Below, in pieces: positions 42,727 through 51,428 of a DNA stretch of 64,000 nucleotides (its first letter is position 1; each line of letters opens with the position of its first letter). The notes under the pieces are model-generated. The model searched no databases. It worked only from the letters and a program-made list of their open reading frames with translations, and had not been told where the DNA came from. The position numbers were made by a program, and so were the translations under genes. This stretch comes from Alkalicoccus chagannorensis DSM 18086. Lineage in GTDB: Bacteria; Bacillota; Bacilli; Bacillales; Salisediminibacteriaceae. The stretch lies in NCBI RefSeq assembly GCF_000429725.1, contig NZ_AUCK01000007.1, forward strand, positions 99,313 to 163,312, in the 5' to 3' direction.

Positions 42727-44637
42727 ATGGCAGTGACTGTTCCAGAAAGCATCCGGCGCACCGCGACCAAGGGAGAACGGCTGTTGTTTGAGACGCTGAA
42801 GCACTACCTCGATGACGATTACATCGTCTACTTCGAACCTTCCATTCACGGGAGGCGGCCGGATTTTCTGATCATCGGCCCGATGCTCGGGATCGTCGTG
42901 CTTGAAGTCAAAGACTACACCCTGCAGACGCTGCATCAGCTGAACCGGGATGAGTGGATCATTCAGCCGGGCGGCAGCGGCCTTAAAACCGTGCCTTCTC
43001 CTTTAAAGCAGGCGCGCGGCTACATGTTTCACCTGCAGGACCTGCTGAAAAAAGAGCACCTGCTCGTACACCAGACGGGGGACTACGCCGGCCGGCTCAC
43101 TTTTCCATGCGGCTACGGAACGGTCTTCACCCGGCTGTCGCAGGAACAGTGTGTGGAACACGACATTTACAATGTGATCGAGCCGTCCTTTCTGCTGACG
43201 AGAGAGGAGATTGATCCGGAGAAAGATGCGTTTGATGCGGGCATCCTCATCGAAAAACTGCTGCAGATGTTTACGGTGCAGTTCCGCCTGCGCGACCCGT
43301 TGAGCGTCGACCAGATCAACGCGATCCGTTACCATCTATTTCCAGAATTCCGTATCAGCGGCGAATTCAGACAGCCGGCCCCGTACCAGGATCAGCTGCT
43401 GCTGTCGATGCACGACCTGAAGGCGATGGACCTGCATCAGGAAAAGCTCGCAAAGCAGCTCGGCGGCAGCAACCGGCTGATCCGGGGGACAGCCGGCAGC
43501 GGAAAAACGCTCATTCTTGCCAGCCGGGCACGCCTGATCCGGCAGGAACATCCGGAATGGAAGGTGCTGGTGCTCTGCTACAACATTTCGCTCTCCCGGT
43601 CGTTAAAAGAGATGATCCGCGCCAAGATGGAAGAGCCGCTCGATCTGCTGGATACGGCCACGACCGCAGAGGAGCGGATGCAGGGCATGACGATCCGTAA
43701 TTTCCATGAGTGGTTGAAGCAGGACCTGCATCTTTCAGAGCACGCGCTTCCCCAGGTGCTTGAGAAGCTGGAACAGGGCGAGGCGCTGCTGCCACAGTAC
43801 GACGCCGTGCTGATTGACGAAGGGCAGGACTTCAAGCCGGAATGGCTGACGCTCATCCGGCACTTGCTCCGGGGAGAGGAGCCGTCGATGCTTCTCGTCG
43901 AGGACCGCGCCCAGAGCATTTACCGCAGAGGCGGCAGCTACTTGAAGCAGACGGGCCTCGACTTCCGCGGGCGTTCCAAAGTACTGCAGATCAATTACCG
44001 GAACACCGAACACATTGTCCGCTTTGCGTGGGATTTTTTCCAGCGGCATGCCGGCGGCGGCAAAGTCGTGCAGGGGGAACTGGACGGGCAGGAGATCATT
44101 CCGCCGCAGAGCACGAAGCGGCGCGGCCCGGAGCCGGTGCTGCACCGGGCGTCCGGCCTGCGGGAAGAAGTCCAGCTCACCGCAAAAACGATCCGCAAGC
44201 TGCACGAGGAAAAGCAGGTGCCGTACGAAGAGATGCTGATTCTGTACCGGGTGAAGCGGACGCATCGGGCGGATATCGTCCAGAGGATGCGCCGTGCGCT
44301 GGAACAGGAGGAGATTCCGTTCACGTGGATAACGGAAACGCCGGCCGCGAAACGGGACTATGTGAAGCATAATGGGACGGTGAAGCTGTCGACGATCGAC
44401 AGCAGCAAAGGCCTCGATTTTCAGGCTGTATTCATTATCAGCGCCGAGCACCTGCCGTTTGCCCTCGAAGAAGACGAAGCGCGGGAAGCCGCGCTCTTCT
44501 ACATCGGCATGACGCGCGCGATCGACTATTTGATGATCACCTACAGCGGCGACTCGGCTTATACGGCCTACTTTGACGACATCTGCCGAGCGCGGGACGA
44601 AGACGCGGCGCGGAAAGAAAGGGACGGGCCGTCCTGA
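42727..44637 (+). CDS. NERD-domain nuclease fused to a UvrD/Rep-type helicase
   Basis: A 636-residue protein. Residues 1-125 are a NERD domain (GERLLFETLKHYLDDDYIVYFEPSIHGRRPDFLIIGPMLGIVVLEVKDY, with the D...ExK nuclease triad). From about 235 there is a superfamily 1 helicase: IRGTAGSGKTLILASRARLI (Walker A), VLIDEGQDFKPEWLTLI (Walker B), LLVEDRAQSIYRRGG, LQINYRNTEHIVRFA, and C-terminal STIDSSKGLDFQAVFII and FYIGMTRAIDYLMI. It likely cuts and unwinds DNA in repair or defence. GGGAGGAAG precedes the ATG. No partner gene adjoins it. Confidence 0.92.
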   Translation: MAVTVPESIRRTATKGERLLFETLKHYLDDDYIVYFEPSIHGRRPDFLIIGPMLGIVVLEVKDYTLQTLHQLNRDEWIIQPGGSGLKTVPSPLKQARGYMFHLQDLLKKEHLLVHQTGDYAGRLTFPCGYGTVFTRLSQEQCVEHDIYNVIEPSFLLTREEIDPEKDAFDAGILIEKLLQMFTVQFRLRDPLSVDQINAIRYHLFPEFRISGEFRQPAPYQDQLLLSMHDLKAMDLHQEKLAKQLGGSNRLIRGTAGSGKTLILASRARLIRQEHPEWKVLVLCYNISLSRSLKEMIRAKMEEPLDLLDTATTAEERMQGMTIRNFHEWLKQDLHLSEHALPQVLEKLEQGEALLPQYDAVLIDEGQDFKPEWLTLIRHLLRGEEPSMLLVEDRAQSIYRRGGSYLKQTGLDFRGRSKVLQINYRNTEHIVRFAWDFFQRHAGGGKVVQGELDGQEIIPPQSTKRRGPEPVLHRASGLREEVQLTAKTIRKLHEEKQVPYEEMLILYRVKRTHRADIVQRMRRALEQEEIPFTWITETPAAKRDYVKHNGTVKLSTIDSSKGLDFQAVFIISAEHLPFALEEDEAREAALFYIGMTRAIDYLMITYSGDSAYTAYFDDICRARDEDAARKERDGPS

Positions 44638-44747
44638 ATTTGGCGGAGGCGCTCGGAGCGCAACGAAGCACCGGTTCTTCCCTTAAACCAATTTTCAGCG
44701 ACGTTGCCTGTCGTTCTGATCAATAGGGCAGGAAAGAGAGGGATACC

Positions 44748-45009
44748 ATGAAGAAAGAAACAGCTCTGATGTACATCCATATGCCTATAGGAATGCTCGG
44801 CTTGCTCAGCATCGCCTGGGGGCTGCTGACATTCTCGAGAAATCCAGACCCCGACGCAGGTGCCACGGCCCTTGTTGGCCGTTGGTTTTGCGATGCTGAT
44901 TCACTACCTGTATTACTTAGAAGAAAGAGCCGGACTGAGTAAAACGCTGATCTGGCTTCGTGCGATTTTTCTTATCGCGATGTTTGCCGGACTGTATGCG
45001 TTTTTTTGA
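44748..45009 (+). pseudogene. small membrane protein gene broken by a frameshift
   Basis: The first frame gives KKETALMYIHMPIGMLGLLSIAWGLLTFSRNPDP and then loses hydrophobic character. A +1-shifted frame picks up at about 44857 and reads QVPRPLLAVGFAMLIHYLYYLEERAGLSK...LIAMFAGLYAFF before a TGA at 45007. Joined, they make an ~87-residue protein with three membrane helices. One extra base near 44845-44857 explains the break. It may be a real mutation or a sequencing error. GGAAAGAGAGG precedes the ATG. Confidence 0.75.
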
Positions 45010-45050
45010 GAGAAGGCAGGATCCTTTAGGGCGGAACAGCATGCCGAGGG

Positions 45051-45250
45051 GAAACGAGGTGGCGCCATTTCCGGCGCAAGTGTCACGATGGCCGGTGGAA
45101 GCAGCGCAAATGGGCGGCGAAGTGGCTCAAAAAAGCCGGCGTGGCCCAAATTTCCAGGCAGGCGACCTGCCTGCACCGTCAGGCCGCCCGCCTGACGGGT
45201 CGAAGTGGCGCAAATGGTCAGCGAAGCGACTCGTTTCTGCCCTGCTTTTG
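45051..45250 (+). repeat. R2 phased repeat, copy D
   Basis: GTGGCGCCATTT, AGCGCAAAT, AGTGGCTCAAAA, GTGGCCCAAAT and AGTGGCGCAAAT boxes follow one another at about 20-bp steps, with the AGGCCGCCCGCCTGA distal block seen in copy C. Confidence 0.85.
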
Positions 45251-45295
45251 AAAAAGGAACGATCCTCTCCTCCTGCATGAATCCGACACGAAGCG

Positions 45296-45330
45296 AAAAG
45301 GCTGCCCCCATCTCATGGAGGCAGCCTTTG
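45296..45330 (+). terminator. hairpin with T-run
   Basis: AAAAGGCTGCC pairs with GGCAGCCTTT, in the gap between R2 copy D and R5 copy 3. Confidence 0.6.
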
Positions 45331-45339
45331 TTCTCGTAT

Positions 45340-45460
45340 AGGAAACGTTTCATACAGGGAGCCGGCTGCTCGGGAAGCAGGGAAAATCCATGCTTCCCTT
45401 AAAGAACCTGCGGCGCACGCCGTTCCGACGAAAAGATACTTTTGCTCTCTTGCTACTGCA
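45340..45460 (+). repeat. R5 structured repeat, copy 3
   Basis: AAACGTTTCATACAGGGAG, GGCTGCTCGGGAAGC, ATGCTTCCCTTAAAGAACC, TGCGGCGCACGCC and GTTCCGACGAAAAG follow the order of copy 1. Its end touches the 3' end of the aromatic hydroxylase gene. Confidence 0.5.
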
Positions 45461-47186
45461 TCCGCAGCGGTGCTTTTGCGGCGACCTGCAGGCCGTTCGT
45501 GATCAGTTTCTCCAGCTCGGGACGGGTCTCCTGCAGCTGCACGAGCTCTGCCTGCACCTTCGCCAGGAGCCCTCCCGGCTGATCTAATTCTTCGAGGATT
45601 TCTACGATCTCGAGACGCAGGAGCCAGTCCGCAGGATGCTCCTGCAGCGCCTGATGAACGGCCTGCAGCTGATCCACGGCGTCTGCCGGACCATGTTCCC
45701 GGATGCTGCGGACCTCGCCATAGAGTGCGTCGAGCTCGGTTTCCTCCTGTTCATGATTCAGGCTCGAGCCGGCCGGAGCGTCGCTTCCGAAGAACGCTTC
45801 GCTGTCTGCAGCGCCGGCAGACACCGACGTGACCCCAGTGCCGACGGCCATGTCGTACATGCCCCACGACGGTTCAAAGAGGCGCGCTTCTCCGTCTGTG
45901 ACGGTCGCTTTGCTCCAGCGGACGAGGACCGGTAGCCCGTCCTCGTAGTGCACCTGCTCAACTCGTCCGTCTACTTTCACGCCGGACACGAACGTCAGCG
46001 TCGTTTCCTGGCCTTCTGTCACGCCAAGGTTTGCGAGCTCGTCCTGCTTCAGCGTCTCCAGGGCGCGTCCGTCTTCGAGCAGCCCGATCGGCGTCCCGTA
46101 CCCATCGGCATGCACGTCGCGTCCGTGATCCGGCAGCTGCACATCGCCAAAGGCGAGCGCCGTCGGCGAGGATGCCTGCAAGTAATACAGCAGACCGTCG
46201 TCATTCCGCCGGCCGGCATCCCACGTGCTCGTCAGCTGCAGCCCGGAAGACAATTCGATCGTCGCTGTGCTTCCCGAAGCGACGGCTTTATCGACACTTT
46301 CCGTCCCGCCGCGGCGGAAGGCCATCGTTTCCGCAAAGGCTTCGAGTCCATCCATCAGTTCCTCAAATGACTGGCAGACGAACAGCTGCGGCTGCGGCTT
46401 CGTAATATCAAACGTCGTGCGCACGGCCTGTTCCATGTCATACGGCACTTTTTTCACGTCCGGACTCAAAATATTGCCGCCTTCTTCGACGGAGGAAAGC
46501 AGGCCGGCACCGTAGATTTTCGGGTTGTCGACCGTACCGATCAACCCGTATTCAACCGTCCACCAGTAGAGTCGTCCGATCAGCTCCGCTTCGGACTCTC
46601 CGGTGACGAGCGCTTCCTTTTCCGCGATCTGCTGCTTCGCGGTTTCCAGCTGTTCTTCCGTCGCTCCGCCTTTTTCCAGAAGGTTGGAGTACGTGCGGAC
46701 CGCTTCAAACACGTCGTGCTCTTCCTTCGTCGCGATGGCCTTTTTCCCGATCTCGCCGAAGCGGCGCACGTAGGCTGCGTACGTTTCATCAGCAAGGATC
46801 GGCGCATGGCCGGCAGCTTCGTGGATCATATCCGGCGCCGGCGTATACTGGATGTTTTCCAGTTTGCGGATCTCTGCGACGACCGGGAGAATGCCGTGGG
46901 ACTGAAAATCGAAAAAGGCCACGCCCGGGATGAACCCGTCGATGGTAGCTGCCCCGAGACCGAAACGGCCGAGCTTTTCGTTCATTTCGGCGACATCCGG
47001 AATCTGTTCAATCGAAATGCCGGATGCCTTCAGGCCGTCGGTATAGGCTTCGTGGGCCAAGTCTTTCATCGTTTCATGATTCTGCCTCATGACATAGCGC
47101 CAGACGGCATGGTTGATGGGAGTGTAGCTCGCGTAATTCTGCTGGACGGTATACTGGCGCAGGTGCGCTGGGATATGTTTTGTCAA
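45453..47186 (-). CDS. aromatic amino acid hydroxylase (phenylalanine 4-monooxygenase-like)
   Basis: A 577-residue protein. The N-terminal ~300 residues are a biopterin-dependent aromatic amino acid hydroxylase. The iron ligands are in PDMIHEAAGHAPILAD (His pair, about 117-122) and the Glu in YWWTVEYGLIGTVDN. It hydroxylates an aromatic amino acid, most likely phenylalanine to tyrosine, with O2 and a pterin. The ~275-residue C-terminal part (VKVDGRVEQVHYEDGLPVLVRWSKATVTDGEARLFEPSWG...) is absent from minimal bacterial PhhA but seems usual in Bacillaceae homologues. GGAGGTTTC precedes the ATG. No pterin dehydratase gene adjoins it. Confidence 0.92.
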   Translation of the reverse strand: MTKHIPAHLRQYTVQQNYASYTPINHAVWRYVMRQNHETMKDLAHEAYTDGLKASGISIEQIPDVAEMNEKLGRFGLGAATIDGFIPGVAFFDFQSHGILPVVAEIRKLENIQYTPAPDMIHEAAGHAPILADETYAAYVRRFGEIGKKAIATKEEHDVFEAVRTYSNLLEKGGATEEQLETAKQQIAEKEALVTGESEAELIGRLYWWTVEYGLIGTVDNPKIYGAGLLSSVEEGGNILSPDVKKVPYDMEQAVRTTFDITKPQPQLFVCQSFEELMDGLEAFAETMAFRRGGTESVDKAVASGSTATIELSSGLQLTSTWDAGRRNDDGLLYYLQASSPTALAFGDVQLPDHGRDVHADGYGTPIGLLEDGRALETLKQDELANLGVTEGQETTLTFVSGVKVDGRVEQVHYEDGLPVLVRWSKATVTDGEARLFEPSWGMYDMAVGTGVTSVSAGAADSEAFFGSDAPAGSSLNHEQEETELDALYGEVRSIREHGPADAVDQLQAVHQALQEHPADWLLRLEIVEILEELDQPGGLLAKVQAELVQLQETRPELEKLITNGLQVAAKAPLRMQ

Positions 47187-47290
47187 AATAGAAACCTCCT
47201 ATAGTGGGAACGCATTCATTCTTTGAAACAGGGAAAAAGAGGACGAGGCTCGACGGCATCAGGCTCAAGGTCATGCTGCTTTTACGGTAA

Positions 47291-47310
47291 CGCTTCACCA
47301 TAGTGAAGCG
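47291..47310. promoter_or_regulatory. palindrome upstream of the hydroxylase gene
   Basis: CGCTTCAC-CATA-GTGAAGCG, a perfect 8-bp dyad 105 bp upstream of the hydroxylase start. It is a candidate operator; the cognate regulator is unknown. The 47187-47498 gap otherwise holds the divergent promoters and a parS-like site. Confidence 0.5.
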
Positions 47311-47462
47311 CAGATACTTGTATTTTCGCACAGGATCTCCTATTTCACAACTAATGAGGGTGTCGAAAGAAATAGTAGACAGAAACAACCACCCAGCCGC
47401 CGCTTTGCTGCTGCATGGGAATCGCTGGGAACGGGTACAGGGAAACAGAGGCAGACAAGCAA

Positions 47463-47478
47463 CGTTTCACGTGAAACA
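47463..47478. promoter_or_regulatory. parS-like site (one mismatch)
   Basis: CGTTTCACGTGAAACA, identical to the site at 26127. It lies just upstream of the ribosome binding site of the amidohydrolase gene. Confidence 0.85.
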
Positions 47479-47498
47479 TACGAAAGGAGGCTGCTGCG

Positions 47499-48269
47499 GT
47501 GAAAGTATTCGATGCCCATCTGCACATCATTGATGACGAATTTCCGCTTGATACCGAAGTCGATTACACACCGCCCACGTACAAGGCTGCGGATTACCGG
47601 CAGGATGTCCTCGGTCTGCAGGTCTGCGGCGGAGCGGTGGTCAGCGGATCGTTTCAGGGATTTGACCAGACGTATTTTGACAAAGCATTGGACAGTCTCG
47701 GTCCCGGCTTCTGCGGCGTCACGCAGCTGCCGGTGGACACCAAGGACGCAGAGGTGCTGCGGCTGCATGATCGCCGCATCCGGGCCATCCGTGTGAATCT
47801 GCGCCGCCGAGTCGACCACCGGCTCGAAGACTACGTAGAGCTCGGGCAGCGCGTGTATGACCTGACAGGCTGGCCCATGGAAATTTACATGAATGCAGCC
47901 GACATACCGGAAGTAGAGGGGCTGCTGCGATCCCTGCCGGCTGTCTCCATCGATCACCTCGGTCTCACCGAAGAAGGGCTGCCGCATCTGCTGCGGCTCG
48001 TCGACCGTGGCCTGCGTGTGAAAGCATCCGGTTTCGGCCGGGTCGAGATGGATCCGGCCGAGGCAGTGCGTGCCATTTACGACGTGAATCCCGAGGCCTT
48101 GATGTTCGGCACCGACCTGCCGGCTACCCGTGCGCAGCGGGCGTTCCGGATGGAGGATGCCCGACTGATCCAGGAGTGTCTCCAAGAGCCCGAAGCCGAA
48201 CGCGTCTTCTTTGATAATGCGGAAGCATGGTACTATGGCAAAGCGGAACAAACGAAAAGGGAGTGGTAG
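47499..48269 (+). CDS. amidohydrolase family protein (PF04909-like TIM barrel)
   Basis: A 256-residue metal-dependent hydrolase. VFDAHLHIID at residues 3-12 gives the HxH metal motif. SIDHLGLTEEGLPHLL (about 155) supplies another His, and MFGTDLPATR (about 205) the Asp that activates water. It is related to 2-pyrone-4,6-dicarboxylate lactonase and aminocarboxymuconate decarboxylase-like enzymes; the substrate is unknown. AAAGGAGG precedes GTG 47499. It is followed within 2 bp by the ASCH gene. Confidence 0.88.
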   Translation: MKVFDAHLHIIDDEFPLDTEVDYTPPTYKAADYRQDVLGLQVCGGAVVSGSFQGFDQTYFDKALDSLGPGFCGVTQLPVDTKDAEVLRLHDRRIRAIRVNLRRRVDHRLEDYVELGQRVYDLTGWPMEIYMNAADIPEVEGLLRSLPAVSIDHLGLTEEGLPHLLRLVDRGLRVKASGFGRVEMDPAEAVRAIYDVNPEALMFGTDLPATRAQRAFRMEDARLIQECLQEPEAERVFFDNAEAWYYGKAEQTKREW

Positions 48270-48270
48270 C

Positions 48271-48744
48271 ATGAAGAACGACATCGAGGCATTCTGGCAG
48301 CGTTTCTGCCGAGAACGCGGGAAAGACCCTGGTTACCGGGAAGCGTTCATGTTCGGGGTAGAGGCCGACTGGCTGGCTGATCTCGTGGTAACAGGAAAAA
48401 AAACAGCCACGTGTTCCGGACTGGCCTTCTACGAAATGGAGAACGAAGCACTTCCGCAGGCAGGAGAATACGATATCGTCCTCGACAGCAGGGAAGCCCC
48501 TGCCGCTGTCATCCAGGTCACCTCCGTGGACATCGTGCCGATGAACGAAGTGAGTGAGGCGTTCGCGCTGGCCGAAGGAGAAGGGGATTATGACGAGTGG
48601 TGGCGGGCCCACGAAGCCTTTTTCCGCGAAGAACTCCCGGCAATCGGCCGCTCGTTCTCCCCGGACATGCGGCTCGTCTGCGAACGTTTCACGTGTGTGT
48701 ATCAGGAAGACAGCACAAAAGAAACCTCTTCTTTTGTACTTTAA
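48271..48744 (+). CDS. ASCH domain-containing protein
   Basis: A 157-residue protein with the ASCH RNA-binding-like fold. FGVEADWLADLVVTGKKTATCSGLAFYE contains the GKKTAT signature (about residues 41-46), and a beta-barrel core follows (EYDIVLDSREAPAAVIQVTSVDIVPMNEV). It ends with the typical FSPDMRLVCERFTCVYQ. Some ASCH proteins of this size hydrolyse N4-acetylcytidine-type nucleosides. It starts 1 bp after the amidohydrolase stop, so the two are co-transcribed. Confidence 0.9.
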   Translation: MKNDIEAFWQRFCRERGKDPGYREAFMFGVEADWLADLVVTGKKTATCSGLAFYEMENEALPQAGEYDIVLDSREAPAAVIQVTSVDIVPMNEVSEAFALAEGEGDYDEWWRAHEAFFREELPAIGRSFSPDMRLVCERFTCVYQEDSTKETSSFVL

Positions 48745-48747
48745 TGG

Positions 48748-49369
48748 CACTTCTGTTGATTAACCAACATCCAATAGTAATTGTTTTTTCTATAAAACAA
48801 CAGAAAGAGCTTCTTCGTTGGAATACGGAGAGACGCTCTGCTTCCGCCGGGCGCTTTCCGGAGGGGACTCTCTCAGCTAGTCTGCCTCCGGCAGCCGGAT
48901 CTTCGAATCGTCCTGATCCTCCCGGAGTCGCCGGCTGCGCGCCGCTTTTTTTTCATTTAGCGCTGTTAAAGCTTGATGTTGTTATTTGATGAAAGCAGCG
49001 ATAGGTGTCGGCGCTCAAGGGATCAGCGAGGTTTTTTGCGACGAGTAACCGCGGGAGCACAGTCCGCACATCCTCCTTCGCTTCGCGGAGGATAGTGGAG
49101 GGCAAGCCCCTGAACAAGCGCCCGTCGAAAGCGGATGAAATCAACAACGAACGATAACATAGCCTTTCATTTAGGAAAAACGAGCCTTTCGTTGGAAGGA
49201 GGATGCTGCATCCTTCCTTGTGATCGTAGCCTGTCGCAGTGCAAGGTATTCTTTCGAGACGCCTGTGGAAAAACAAAGCTGAAAGCTTTCTCCCCAGCAG
49301 GCGAAGAAAAAACCGCAGCCGCTGCACCCAATACCCATGTCCCTAATAAATGGGTCATCAACAGACGTG
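48748..49369 (-). mobile_element. MITE-like element, copy 2 (622 bp)
   Basis: It has the same 15-bp ends as copy 1 (left CACTTCTGTTGATTA with one change; right TCATCAACAGACGTG), in inverted orientation. It is flanked by CTTTAATGG (48739-48747) and CTTTAATAG (49370-49378), a 9-bp duplication with one mismatch. It contains about 230 bp of central sequence missing from copy 1, still without a transposase. It explains most of the 48745-49418 gap. Confidence 0.88.
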
Positions 49370-49403
49370 CTTTAATAGGAGTGTATAAGTTTTCATACAA
49401 GGA

Positions 49404-49439
49404 AACAGCCGCACCGATTCATGAACCGGTGCGGCTGTT
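49404..49439 (-). terminator. rho-independent terminator
   Basis: AACAGCCGCACCG pairs with CGGTGCGGCTGTT. It overlaps the last codons of the small minus-strand gene at 49419. Confidence 0.75.
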
Positions 49440-49616
49440 CTCTATTCGCTCTTCACATTGCACGTCCCACTGCCGTCGCTGGATGGTGGAATGGTTGAGG
49501 CAGCGGGCGAAAGCCGCCGCTTCGCTTTCTGTCGCAAACAGTTTCGGCCGCCACGTACCCGAATGCCGCAGGATTTCTTCGTCTAAACCTATGTAGCGAT
49601 GCAAGTAATACAACAT
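49419..49616 (-). CDS. small hypothetical protein, about 65 aa
   Basis: MLYYLHRYIGLDEEILRHSGTWRPKLF... followed by ATESEAAAFARCLNHSTIQRRQWDVQCEERIE, a soluble alpha/beta-looking peptide. GAGGAGGCTGT lies upstream of ATG 49616. The last residues (ENSRTGS) are encoded within the terminator stem. No family recognised. Confidence 0.6.
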   Translation of the reverse strand: MLYYLHRYIGLDEEILRHSGTWRPKLFATESEAAAFARCLNHSTIQRRQWDVQCEERIENSRTGS

Positions 49617-49724
49617 ACAGCCTCCTCGAATCAACTATCTCTCTGTTCCCTTATCGGGAGAAAAGAAAACCCCGCCGGTCGAAGCCGTCGTCCCCCTGCA
49701 GGAGAACGTATTTTTTTATCATGG

Positions 49725-49763
49725 AAAAAAACGCCGCACCGGGGCCTGTCTCAGTGCGGCGTC
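49725..49763 (-). terminator. terminator of the pyridoxamine oxidase-like gene
   Basis: ACGCCGCAC pairs with GTGCGGCGT; the T-run is on the minus strand (AAAAAAA on the plus strand). Confidence 0.85.
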
Positions 49764-49771
49764 CGTTTCTC

Positions 49772-50200
49772 TTACAGATCCAGCGTCTGCGGCGTATCGC
49801 CCTTGCTGTTCATGAGACGGATCGAATCCGGCTTGATCTCGAGGAAAACGAGCACCGGATCATCCTTGCCGTCAAACCACTTGTCGAGCTCCTCATTCCA
49901 CAGCTCATCAATGATCTCCCGGTCCTCCCGGATACGCGCATAGCCCGTCACCTCGACATACTCATCGCCGATGCCCTGCCCCTGATACCCGAGCAGCACG
50001 TGCACATGGCCGTTCTTATCAATCTCCTCTTTCTTGTGCGTCTCCCGGCTCGTGGGCGTATACAGCGTCATGTCCTTATTGAAAAACGTCATGTAGCGCC
50101 CGTACGGCTTGTTGTTCTCCACCGTCGACAGAATGCCCACGTGGTTGTCCGCGATAATCTCTTCAATACGCGACTTCAGTTCCTGTTGATTCATCTTCAT
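49772..50200 (-). CDS. pyridoxamine 5'-phosphate oxidase family protein (general stress protein 26-like)
   Basis: A 142-residue FMN-binding split-barrel protein: NHVGILSTVENNKPYGRYMTFFNKDMTLYTPTS (about 18-50) and VEVTGYARIREDREIIDELW (about 82-101) are typical of the YdaG/GSP26 group. These are general-stress proteins, some of which bind flavin or F420-like cofactors. GAGGAGC precedes the ATG; an ATG two codons further in is also possible. Confidence 0.88.
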   Translation of the reverse strand: MKMNQQELKSRIEEIIADNHVGILSTVENNKPYGRYMTFFNKDMTLYTPTSRETHKKEEIDKNGHVHVLLGYQGQGIGDEYVEVTGYARIREDREIIDELWNEELDKWFDGKDDPVLVFLEIKPDSIRLMNSKGDTPQTLDL

Positions 50201-50740
50201 CAGCTCCTCGTAGTGAATTTACCAGCTGAGGGCCTTATTCCTTTTCCTGGCTTCTTTCAAACGTAGCCGCCGGCGGACGGACCGGCGCCATGGTGCCCGC
50301 TGTGGATCCGGAACCTCCTAGGGTATAAAAGCAGCTGGGCGTGTCCAATAATTGGGTAATGTCTGTGAAGGAAAAAGAAAACTAGCTTTGAAAAGATGGC
50401 TTTTATCTAAATGGAAGGAAAGCAGGATGAAAGTTTTGATTATGGATGAACAAATCGTATATAATTAAATCAGATTTATGCTGAACGTGGAACATCCACG
50501 TCCCGCTGAAGTTGGAGGAGGAAAAGCCGGCAGACGGTGGGGGAGGAAATCATCAGAGGACATAATGCTGTTATTTTTTGTCAACGGACAAGTAAAATGA
50601 GCTGAAAGTCATCAAGAATAGTGACAAAGTAGCAAAAATGTTCTTTCGTGTAACAAAAAAGGGCTCGTCAGCGTTATATATGTCAAAGGGACCAAGAACA
50701 TCCTCGTTCTGGTGCCGGCACATAACAGGAGGCTGAAGTA
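50201..50740. other. gene-free stretch with a 13-codon frame
   Basis: AT-rich compared with the surroundings. A 13-residue frame, KVLIMDEQIVYN, starts at ATG 50427 after AAGGAAAGCAGG and stops at 50468. A small hairpin ACGTGGA/TCCACGT (50483-50499) follows. Nothing else is recognised. Confidence 0.45.
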
Positions 50741-51409
50741 GTGAAGAAAGCATATATTGTTCTGGACAACAGTGTACATGCCGAGGTGTTTGACCTGGAG
50801 GGTGTGCAGGTGACGTCGGGAACACTGGATGGATATTTGTCGGAGTGGAAGTCGTTTGATGTGGTGTTTTTGTTTGTGGATGGTCCGGGTGATGGTGCCG
50901 CGCGGCTGCGCAGCATGGATCCGGCACAGCTGTCCTCTCTGATCGTCCTCGTGCCGGAAGCGTCGTTTGAATCGTGCCTCCCGCTGCTGCAGTTCCATGT
51001 GCTTGGATTATACCGGAAGGCGTATTTTCTGGATCATACGCAAAGCATTCTGGAGCAGGCTGCTGCTTACCCGGCAGGAGCCTGCGAACGCGGCGCCTAC
51101 AAGCTGGCGGAGATGATCGACCGATTTCAGGGACCGGGGGAAGGCATCCGGCATTTCCGTCTGCGGGAATCCGCCCTGCCCTCCACGTTGAAACCGACGT
51201 CCCGTCAGCTGCTCGAGTATCTCCTGGACGGAGAAACGAGCCAGACAATCAAAGAGAAGTACGGCTACACCCAGGGCAAGCTGCAGTATGCCCGCGAACG
51301 GCTGATGCTGGACACCGGCACGGAGAACCTGACTGAAGCCGTCGTCCATGCAGTCAGAGAAGGCTGGACAGAACCCGTCCGCAGCCTGATCGCAGTCGAG
51401 AAATCGTAG
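50741..51409 (+). CDS. LuxR-type HTH protein with degenerate N-terminal domain
   Basis: A 222-residue protein. The first ~115 residues (KKAYIVLDNSVHAEVFDLEGVQV...FDVVFLFVDGPGDGAA) look like a receiver-type alpha/beta fold without the phospho-acceptor Asp pocket. The C-terminal ~60 residues (LKPTSRQLLEYLLDGETSQTIKEKYGYTQGKLQYARERLM) are a LuxR-like helix-turn-helix. It probably regulates transcription independently of phosphorylation. AGGAGG lies 8 bases before GTG 50741. It is followed closely by a 77-residue gene. Confidence 0.75.
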   Translation: MKKAYIVLDNSVHAEVFDLEGVQVTSGTLDGYLSEWKSFDVVFLFVDGPGDGAARLRSMDPAQLSSLIVLVPEASFESCLPLLQFHVLGLYRKAYFLDHTQSILEQAAAYPAGACERGAYKLAEMIDRFQGPGEGIRHFRLRESALPSTLKPTSRQLLEYLLDGETSQTIKEKYGYTQGKLQYARERLMLDTGTENLTEAVVHAVREGWTEPVRSLIAVEKS

Positions 51410-51428
51410 AAAAGGAGAGTGTCCGCCG

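Noticed and set aside
48687..48702. GTTTCACGTGTGTG considered as a fifth parS site.
   Set aside because: Only the left half matches; it lies inside the ASCH gene and the right arm is lost.
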